Shown: piece by piece, positions 1 to 5,146 of the stretch | Position numbering within the stretch: the first letter of the stretch is position 1 | Layout: each line of letters begins with the position of its first letter | NCBI GenBank assembly: GCA_002338615.1 | Contig: DDIS01000046.1 | Location: 1 to 6,916 of the forward strand | Direction: 5' to 3' | Length of the DNA: 6,916 nt | DNA from: Proteobacteria bacterium UBA1844 | GTDB lineage: Bacteria > Pseudomonadota > Gammaproteobacteria > Steroidobacterales > Woeseiaceae | Program-made: the position numbers and the translations under genes | The notes under the pieces: generated by a model | What the model saw: the letters and a program-made list of their open reading frames with translations, nothing else | The model's database searches: none | Told to the model about the DNA's origin: nothing

Positions 1-5
1 TACGT

Positions 6-78
6 AGGAGCGGCTTCCAGCCGCGATGCGCGTTTGATCTCCAATATCCGCCCCCTATCGCGGCTGGAAGCCGCTCCT
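6..78. repeat. Inverted pair of REP-like hairpins (REPIN/BIME-like)
   Basis: Two 22-nt arms at 6-27 and 57-78 are perfect reverse complements, separated by 29 nt. Each arm is also a hairpin by itself: GCGGCT/AGCCGC with a 3-nt loop, at 10-24 and again at 60-74. The GGAGCGGCTTCCAGCCGC core resembles the abundant REP sequences of pseudomonads and Xanthomonadales, which are spread by REP-associated tyrosine transposases. That family match is from memory, not from a search. The pair lies 3' of the minus-strand operon, a usual place for REP elements, where they may stabilise mRNA ends or act as weak terminators. No transposase gene is in the window. Confidence 0.8.
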
Positions 79-111
79 GCGAACGAGCAGATCATTTTCC
101 ATGCGGCCAGG

Positions 112-135
112 CCGGACTGTTCATGAATTGTCCGG
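112..135 (-). terminator. Stem-loop directly after the ligase stop codon, possible terminator
   Basis: CCGGAC (112-117) pairs with GTCCGG (130-135), and the loop contains the 8-nt palindrome TTCATGAA (120-127). It begins 1 nt after the stop codon of the minus-strand ligase gene. On the minus strand no run of T follows, so it is not a canonical intrinsic terminator. It could be an mRNA 3'-end structure working with the REP pair further downstream. Confidence 0.3.
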
Positions 136-136
136 G

Positions 137-1189
137 CTAGGCCGCCTGTGTGTCTGCGATACGCGTCGCCGGGACTTTCGACCGTGTTTTCAGCAAGGCC
201 GGGTAACGTGACAACGCCGAGCGCATGATGCGCCGGATCAACTCCTTGTAGCTGACACCAATCTGCGTCGCCATGATCGGCAGATCCGAGTGCTCCGGAT
301 GAATGCCGGCAAGCGGATTGACCTCGAGAAAGTGCACCTGGCCCTGCTCATCGAGACGTACGTCAACGCGCCCTCCGTCCCGGCAACCCAGCGCTTTCCA
401 GGCCTTGACAACGACCGCTTCTATTTGCTCGCGCAAGGCCCCTTGTTGCAGCAGTTTGTATTGCACCAGCTCCTCACAGAATTCCTTGTTCCGGTAGGAA
501 TAAACGTCTGCGTCCGCGCCTTGCAACAGAACGATCTCCGTCGTTGCGAGCGCTTTTGCGCGGCGCCCGGTGCCGATTACGCCAACCGTAAATTCGCGCC
601 CGGGCAGGAAACGTTCGACGAGCACCGCTTGTTTGTATTCGCGCAGCAGCTTGCGGCAAATGCGTTCCAGCTGCGCTGCGTTGTCGATTTTCGACAAGCG
701 CGATACGCCCTTGCCGGTACCCTCTGCGATTGGCTTTGCGAACAACGGATACTCGAGGTTTACGTTCTGGATATCCGTTATCTCGTTGACGACATGAAAG
801 TCCGGTGTGGGGACGCCGGCTGCGCGTACGACATCCTTGGTCATGCCTTTATGCAGGGTCAGAGCGCATACGAGCGGGTCGGAGAATACATAGGGAATCT
901 CGTAGGCGTCGAGCAGCGCCGGCACCTGCGCTTCGCGCCCGAGACCGTGCATGCCCTCGCAGATATTGAACACGATGTCCCAGCGATCGCCAGCCACCAG
1001 TCGTGCGGCCAGCTCGCGCAGGTTGCCTATTCGTACCGGTGCGAATCCCAGCCTTTGCAGCGCCGAAACCAGGCTGTCAATCGTGTCTGCACGATCAAAC
1101 TCAGCCGTTTCAATATCACTGTAGCCTTCTGCCAGCCAGGTATCGCGCAGGTCGTACGTCAGCCCTACGCGTATTTTTGTGCCGTTCAT
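137..1189 (-). CDS. D-alanine--D-alanine ligase-like ATP-grasp protein
   Basis: A 350-aa ATP-grasp enzyme of the Ddl type, which would join a carboxylate to an amine through an acyl phosphate with ATP and Mg. Visible motifs: the N-terminal substrate-domain stretch FNICEGMHGLGRE (74-86); KP-AEGTGKGV (152-162) for nucleotide binding; VERFLPGREFTVGV (191-204); a YSYRNKEF loop (230-237) like the Ddl YxYxxKY; GGRVDVR (272-278); and LEVNPLAG (288-295) with E289 and N291 as metal ligands. S301 in HSDLP matches the conserved Ddl serine. The ATG is chosen because it overlaps the upstream aminomutase stop (ATGA), has GGAG 8 nt upstream (1198-1201), and marks where family similarity starts. The frame is open upstream to 1453, but that part is out-of-frame aminomutase sequence. 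Ddl enzymes are usually about 300-370 aa. With no cell-wall genes nearby and an aminomutase partner, a dedicated peptide or amide ligase is a plausible alternative to a peptidoglycan role. The substrate is not known. Confidence 0.88.
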   Translation of the reverse strand: MNGTKIRVGLTYDLRDTWLAEGYSDIETAEFDRADTIDSLVSALQRLGFAPVRIGNLRELAARLVAGDRWDIVFNICEGMHGLGREAQVPALLDAYEIPYVFSDPLVCALTLHKGMTKDVVRAAGVPTPDFHVVNEITDIQNVNLEYPLFAKPIAEGTGKGVSRLSKIDNAAQLERICRKLLREYKQAVLVERFLPGREFTVGVIGTGRRAKALATTEIVLLQGADADVYSYRNKEFCEELVQYKLLQQGALREQIEAVVVKAWKALGCRDGGRVDVRLDEQGQVHFLEVNPLAGIHPEHSDLPIMATQIGVSYKELIRRIMRSALSRYPALLKTRSKVPATRIADTQAA

Positions 1190-2616
1190 TGCTTTATCTC
1201 CAGCTGGCCAGGCTCCTGACCAGGATCCGGGTAACGATAAATTCCGCCGTCGTAACTGCGGAGTAACAGGTCGCCGTTCTCGTGACCGATGACGTAATCC
1301 GGCGAAATCGGGATCTTGCCGCCACCACCCGGTGCATCGACCACAAAGGTCGGTACTGCATAGCCGCTGGTGTGGCCGCGCAAGGCACGTATCAGCTCGA
1401 CACCCTGCGACACGGAGGTGCGGAAGTGACTCGAACCGGAAATCGGATCGCACTGGTACAGGTAATAGGGTTTGACCCGGATCTTCAGCAGACCATGCAT
1501 CAGTGCCTTCATGGTCGGCACATCGTCATTGACGCCTTTCAGCAGCACCGTCTGGCTACCGAGAGGAACACCCGCGTCCGCGAGGCGCCCGCAGGCCGCC
1601 GCGACTTCCGGTGTCAGTTCATCCGGGTGGGTAAAGTGCAGGCTCATCCAGACGGGGCTGTGTTTTTTCAGTATCTTGACGAGCGCCGGGGTGATGCGCA
1701 TCGGTTGCACCACCGGCTGCTTGCTGCCAATGCGGACAAATTCGACGTGCGGGATTTGTTTCAGCCGGCCGAGGATATAGTCCAGGCGCTCATCGTCGAG
1801 ACTGAGCGGGTCACCGCCCGAGATCAGCACATCACGAATCGCCGGTGTGTCCTTGATGTAGGCCAGTGCGAGCTCGATATCTGCTTTTTTCACGCTGCGC
1901 TCGCCAACCGAACCCACCATGCGTGCGCGGGTGCAGTAGCGGCAATAGACCGAACAGAAGTTGGTAACGAGCAGCAATACGCGATCGGGGTAGCGGTGCA
2001 CGAGGCCCGGAACCGGGCTGTGCGCATCTTCGCCGAGCGGGTCCGCATTTTCACCTGCGGCCTGCAAATATTCACCGAGGACCGGCACGACCGTGCGGCG
2101 CAAGCCCTGCAGGCTGTCGTGTCGGTTTAACAGGCTCGCATAGTACGGGGTGATGCCAACGGGCAAAGCACCCTTGTGCTTCTCGATCGCGGCTGTCTCG
2201 TCCGTGGACAAATCGATCATCCGCGCGAGGTCGGCAAGCTGGCGCACTCGATTGCGGTTCTGCCAGCGCCAGTCATTCCAGTTTGCGGCGTTTGCGTCCG
2301 GGTAGTGTTTCTTGAGAAACGCTGCCGAGCGAGCAGACAATTTGAAGCCGGGACTGGCGCTGGTGGCGACGGTCCTCAGGATTTGCGGCTTGCGAGGTGT
2401 AAAGTGTTGGGAAAGTTCGGGAGCGCCCGATCCGGGCGGCTCCTCGGATGTTTCAGTTACAGCATCCATCAGGGGCTTCGGCTGCAGTTGGGCGACCTGC
2501 TTGAAGTCAACAATCCGGCCCGTCGGATCGTCTATCGGAGTTCCAGACTCCTCAATAGGCGCGACTATAGCGGCGGCGTACTCGTTGTCAATTTCTTTTT
2601 TGGGTAAGTTCGGCAA
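1186..2616 (-). CDS. kamA: KamA-family radical SAM aminomutase (probable lysine 2,3-aminomutase)
   Basis: A radical SAM, PLP-dependent aminomutase that would move the alpha-amino group to the beta carbon (lysine to beta-lysine). It has the CxxxCxxC cluster motif at C221/C225/C228, SGGDP at 266-270, and PGGGGK with K434 as the PLP lysine. D390 (QCD) and D427 (VVDAPG) are 37 residues apart, exactly as Asp293 and Asp330 are in the Clostridium subterminale enzyme, where they bind the lysine side-chain amine. Glutamate 2,3-aminomutase has Lys and Asn there, so lysine is the best substrate guess. Two differences from the clostridial enzyme: the zinc-binding cysteine tail is missing and Cys268 is replaced by D365; and about 100 proline-rich residues precede the first family similarity (NWNDWRW, 112-118). 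The start is uncertain: it is a TTG with an in-frame TAG four codons upstream, and the nearest GGAG is only 3 nt away. An ATG at residue 50 (2467-2469) lacks an obvious ribosome binding site. First gene of a coupled operon with the ligase. Confidence 0.9.
   Translation of the reverse strand: MPNLPKKEIDNEYAAAIVAPIEESGTPIDDPTGRIVDFKQVAQLQPKPLMDAVTETSEEPPGSGAPELSQHFTPRKPQILRTVATSASPGFKLSARSAAFLKKHYPDANAANWNDWRWQNRNRVRQLADLARMIDLSTDETAAIEKHKGALPVGITPYYASLLNRHDSLQGLRRTVVPVLGEYLQAAGENADPLGEDAHSPVPGLVHRYPDRVLLLVTNFCSVYCRYCTRARMVGSVGERSVKKADIELALAYIKDTPAIRDVLISGGDPLSLDDERLDYILGRLKQIPHVEFVRIGSKQPVVQPMRITPALVKILKKHSPVWMSLHFTHPDELTPEVAAACGRLADAGVPLGSQTVLLKGVNDDVPTMKALMHGLLKIRVKPYYLYQCDPISGSSHFRTSVSQGVELIRALRGHTSGYAVPTFVVDAPGGGGKIPISPDYVIGHENGDLLLRSYDGGIYRYPDPGQEPGQLEIKQ
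1196..1201 (-). promoter_or_regulatory. Ribosome binding site of the ATP-grasp ligase
   Basis: GGAGAT on the minus strand; its GGAG core (1198-1201) lies 8 nt before the ATG at 1187-1189. It sits inside the last codons of the aminomutase gene and decides the ligase start. With the ATGA overlap it supports translational coupling of the two genes. Confidence 0.7.
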
Positions 2617-2621
2617 GAACT

Positions 2622-2633
2622 CCGGCTAGCCGG
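2622..2633. promoter_or_regulatory. 12-bp perfect palindrome overlapping the aminomutase translation start region
   Basis: CCGGCTAGCCGG is a perfect palindrome ending 5 nt before the proposed TTG start of the aminomutase. Its gene-proximal end overlaps the only Shine-Dalgarno-like GGAG on that strand (2620-2623). It could be a protein-binding site or a local RNA fold or dimerisation element, but a 12-bp GC-rich palindrome may also arise by chance. Confidence 0.25.
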
Positions 2634-2675
2634 TACAGCAACCGCACGGGGTACTCAGCACGCGTCTGTTTTCTT

Positions 2676-2684
2676 GGTTATGCT
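2676..2684 (+). promoter_or_regulatory. Candidate -10 region upstream of the redoxin gene
   Basis: GGTTATGCT contains TATGCT (2679-2684), a moderate sigma70-type -10 hexamer, 68 nt before the redoxin ATG. The same 9-mer lies 64 nt before the TIR gene start. No convincing -35 hexamer is visible at 16-18 nt spacing. The rest of the divergent intergenic region (2617-2752) shows no clear promoter for the minus-strand operon. Confidence 0.2.
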
Positions 2685-2752
2685 TAACGGTGTTTACGCG
2701 GCGGCAAGCGCGGATTCGTTCCTCCCGAGTGCTATTATCAAGGCAGAAAAAC

Positions 2753-3223
2753 ATGAAGAACACTCCGGCTCCAGGGTTACAGGTTAGCCATTGGTTCAAT
2801 ACCGAGCACCCTATCGTCCTCACGGACTTGCTTGGCAAGGTCGTACTGATAGAGGCGTTCCAGATGTTGTGCCCCGGTTGTGTGTCCCATGGCTTGCCTC
2901 AAGCGCTCCGGGTCGCCGACACATTTGGCCGTGACGACGTTGTGGTGCTGGGATTGCATACGGTATTCGAGCATCACGAGGCGCAGGGTACACGAGAGGC
3001 GCTCGCCGCCTTTCTGCATGAATACAGAATCCACTTTCCAGTTGGAATAGATGCACCGTCCGCGGCCGGCAGCTTACCGAGGACCATGTCGGCTTACGGC
3101 ATGCAGGGTACGCCGACGCTGATTCTGATCGATCGAAATGGCCGGCTGCGCAAGCAACAGTTTGGCAGTCAGCAGGATCTGGCCCTCGGTGCGGAAATAA
3201 TGGCGCTGATCAAGGAAACTTAG
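2753..3223 (+). CDS. Redoxin / thioredoxin-like (AhpC-TSA/TlpA-type) protein
   Basis: A 156-aa thioredoxin-fold protein, probably a thiol-disulfide reductase or a peroxiredoxin-like enzyme. After a short N-terminal strand comes KVVLIEAFQMLCPGC (29-43), giving a CPGC redox motif at C40-C43. VVVLGLHTVFEHHE (63-76) and the cis-proline loop GTPTLILIDRNGRL (119-132, P121) complete the fold. There is no signal peptide or membrane segment, so it should act in the cytoplasm, unlike most TlpA proteins. The ATG at 2753 is chosen over an upstream in-frame GTG at 2690 because AAGG (2740-2743) is 9 nt before it and the extra N-terminus is basic and unlike the family. It is divergent from the aminomutase operon, 136 nt away, and precedes the TIR gene by 110 nt. 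A functional link to either neighbour is not shown; its substrate is unknown. Confidence 0.85.
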   Translation: MKNTPAPGLQVSHWFNTEHPIVLTDLLGKVVLIEAFQMLCPGCVSHGLPQALRVADTFGRDDVVVLGLHTVFEHHEAQGTREALAAFLHEYRIHFPVGIDAPSAAGSLPRTMSAYGMQGTPTLILIDRNGRLRKQQFGSQQDLALGAEIMALIKET

Positions 3224-3260
3224 GGGCCACGACTGCTCGCTACCCCGCTACTCGCCGCTG

Positions 3261-3269
3261 GGTTATGCT
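3261..3269 (+). promoter_or_regulatory. Candidate -10 region upstream of the TIR gene
   Basis: This is the second copy of the 9-mer GGTTATGCT, with TATGCT at 3264-3269, in the 110-nt gap between the redoxin and TIR genes and 64 nt before the TIR ATG. No good -35 box is seen. If real, it would give the TIR/M49 pair its own promoter. Confidence 0.2.
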
Positions 3270-3333
3270 AGGCGGCTAAAAAGTGACAGTGGCCAACTGT
3301 CCGAAGCATCAAACAGATAAGGGCTCAACAAGC

Positions 3334-5121
3334 ATGGCTGATGTTTTCGTTTCCTACGCGCGCAACGACCGGGCGCGCGTTGCGCCTCTCGTTGCTGCCA
3401 TTGTGGCCAGGGGCTGGACGGTCTGGTGGGATCCGGAGATCACGCCCGGTCAGGAATTCGACGACCAGATCGATGCCGAGATCGACGCTGCGAAGGCGAT
3501 GATGGTGGTCTGGACGCCCACGTCGGTGGCCTCCCGCTGGGTGCGTGGGGAAGCGCGCGAGGCCGCCGATCGCGGCATTCTGGTGCCGGTGCGCTTCGAT
3601 AACGCGCGGCTGCCGATGGACGTACGCGCTATTCACACCACCGATCTCGACGGCTGGGGCGAAGACCCCGCGAGTCCACCGGCGCAGGAATTTTTGCATG
3701 CGCTGGGTGCAATGATTGCGCGCGCACCAACCAGGGCCGCTAGCCCGTCGGATGGCGTTGCCACAGCGTCCGACAAACCTCTGCCGCGATTCACGATCTG
3801 CGTACTCCCGTTCGCCAACATGAGCGGCGACCCCGAGCAGGAATATTTCAGTGACGGCATTACCGAAGACGTTATTACTGACCTCAGCAAAGTGTCGGCA
3901 CTCGGGATTGTCTCGCGCAACAGCGCCTTCATGTACAAGGGCACGCACGTCGATATTCCGAAAGTTGCCCGCGAACTGAAAGTCAGCCATGTGCTCGAAG
4001 GCAGCGTACGCAAGGCCGGCGGGCGGGTGCGCATCAGCGCGCAGCTCGTGGATGCCGAGACCAACAACCACATCTGGGCCGAACGCTATGATCGCGATTC
4101 GAGCGATATTTTCGCTCTGCAGGACGAGATTTCGGAAGCCATCGTCAAGGCGCTCAGGCTCAAGTTGTTGCCGAGGGAAAAGAAAGCCATCGAGAGTCGC
4201 GGCACCGACAATGCCGAGGCGCACAATCTTTATCTCATGGCGCGCGAGACTCACGTCACGGGGCAGGAGTCGGACGCACGATCGGCCGAGGCAATCGTTC
4301 GTCTCTGCGCCCGCACCGTCGAAATCGATCCCGGCTATGCCCAGGCCTGGGCGCTGCTGGCCATCGGCCACATGAAACTGCGTGACGCAAAAGTCGGCAA
4401 TGCCGATGCTGGCATGGCGGCGGCCGAACGAGCGCTGGAGCTGGACCCTGATCTGGCTGAAGCACACGCCGTTAAAGCGCAGCTGCTACTGGCCGATGGC
4501 AATGCGACGGCGGCGGCTACAGAGGTCGCAACGGCGCTCGCACTCAACCCTGAATCCTACGAGGTGAACCGCTCTGCCGGCCGCCTGAACTACCAGCTGC
4601 ATCGTTATCAAGACGCCGTCCGCTACTACGAAAAATCGACGAGTCTCATGGACGCCGATCTTAATTCCGTCTCCATGCTCATCAGCGGCTATACGGCCCT
4701 CGGCGATACCGTGAATATGCGCCGCGCCGCGGAGCTGGCGCTCAAACGCGCCGAGGCCGTACTCGCACATGACAAGAACAATTCCATGGTTGCCGGTTAC
4801 AGCGCGTACGCGCTTTCGGCGCTTGGCGAGGGTGAGAGGGCCAAGGCGCGCATGGATAGAGCGCTCCTGATCGACCCGGAAAACTTCAATATGCGCTACA
4901 ACTTCGGCTGCGCCTTGTGCACCTACCTCAACGATAAGGAAGCGGCGCTGGAAATGCTCGGCCCGATTTTCGAAACCATTACGCACAGCTTCCTGCCCTA
5001 CGCAAAGGCTGACCCGGATCTCGAACTGCTGAGCGACGAACCACGCTTCAAGGCCATGGTCGCGGCAGCCGAAGAGCGGCTTGCGAAGTCCGGCAAAGAA
5101 TCGACAAGCGAGGCAATTTGA
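3334..5121 (+). CDS. TIR domain protein with FlgO-like domain and TPR repeats
   Basis: A 595-aa, apparently cytoplasmic three-part protein. Residues 1-130 are a TIR domain: DVFVSYARND (3-12), the BB-loop region WWDPEITPGQEF (31-42), and SRWVRGEAREA (67-77), where E73 sits at the position of the catalytic Glu of NAD-cleaving TIRs. A linker (131-150) leads to a FlgO/TolB-N-like domain (about 152-278) with VLPFANMSGDPEQEYFSDGI, then VSHVLEGSVRK and HIWAERYDR. TPR-type helical repeats follow from about 293 to 555, for example AAAERALELDPDLAEAHAV (362-380) and ARMDRALLIDPENFNMRYNF (505-524). The FlgO-like/TPR body is usually found behind adenylate cyclase or winged-helix domains, so here the TIR takes the place of the output module. 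The ATG at 3334 (AAGGG at 3319-3323, 10 nt spacing) opens directly with the TIR; an in-frame GTG at 3283 would add a non-conserved stretch. It ends 25 nt before the M49 gene. NADase activity and any defence role are inferred. Confidence 0.9.
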   Translation: MADVFVSYARNDRARVAPLVAAIVARGWTVWWDPEITPGQEFDDQIDAEIDAAKAMMVVWTPTSVASRWVRGEAREAADRGILVPVRFDNARLPMDVRAIHTTDLDGWGEDPASPPAQEFLHALGAMIARAPTRAASPSDGVATASDKPLPRFTICVLPFANMSGDPEQEYFSDGITEDVITDLSKVSALGIVSRNSAFMYKGTHVDIPKVARELKVSHVLEGSVRKAGGRVRISAQLVDAETNNHIWAERYDRDSSDIFALQDEISEAIVKALRLKLLPREKKAIESRGTDNAEAHNLYLMARETHVTGQESDARSAEAIVRLCARTVEIDPGYAQAWALLAIGHMKLRDAKVGNADAGMAAAERALELDPDLAEAHAVKAQLLLADGNATAAATEVATALALNPESYEVNRSAGRLNYQLHRYQDAVRYYEKSTSLMDADLNSVSMLISGYTALGDTVNMRRAAELALKRAEAVLAHDKNNSMVAGYSAYALSALGEGERAKARMDRALLIDPENFNMRYNFGCALCTYLNDKEAALEMLGPIFETITHSFLPYAKADPDLELLSDEPRFKAMVAAAEERLAKSGKESTSEAI

Positions 5122-5136
5122 GTTTTTTTCTTCACT

Positions 5137-5142
5137 GGAGAT
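5137..5142 (+). promoter_or_regulatory. Ribosome binding site fixing the GTG start of the M49 lipoprotein
   Basis: GGAGAT; its GGAG core (5137-5140) is 6 nt before the GTG at 5147, an optimal spacing. It decides this start over the in-frame TTG at 5081, which lies inside the TIR gene. A run of seven T (5123-5129) lies between the TIR stop and this site, but no clear GC-rich stem precedes it, so it is not called a terminator. Confidence 0.75.
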
Positions 5143-5146
5143 ACTA

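Noticed and set aside
290..1219. 309-codon plus-strand open frame
   Set aside because: It is antisense to the ATP-grasp ligase, shows no family motif, and is explained by GC-rich codon use on the opposite strand.
1190..1453. N-terminal extension of the ligase frame
   Set aside because: This part overlaps the aminomutase C-terminus in another frame, is Arg/Cys/Trp-rich, and the ATG at 1189 has a ribosome binding site and family similarity.
1282..2130. 282-codon plus-strand open frame
   Set aside because: Antisense to the aminomutase, whose motifs are complete on the minus strand; no recognisable domain.
2690..2752. GTG start giving a 21-residue longer redoxin
   Set aside because: The extra residues are basic and unlike a signal peptide or the family; the ATG at 2753 has a suitable AAGG.
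3254..3276. GCCGC...GCGGC stem after the redoxin gene as a terminator
   Set aside because: Only 5 bp with a 13-nt loop and followed by A, not T; too weak to call.
3325..4467. 380-codon minus-strand open frame
   Set aside because: Antisense to the TIR-FlgO-TPR gene; the His/Arg-rich low-quality composition is typical of a shadow frame.
5081..5146. TTG start giving a longer M49 protein overlapping the TIR gene
   Set aside because: It would bury the lipoprotein signal; the GTG at 5147 has GGAG at 6 nt and opens directly into the signal sequence.
5122..5146. T-run between TIR and M49 genes as a terminator
   Set aside because: No stable GC-rich stem precedes the seven T, and the close spacing favours co-transcription.
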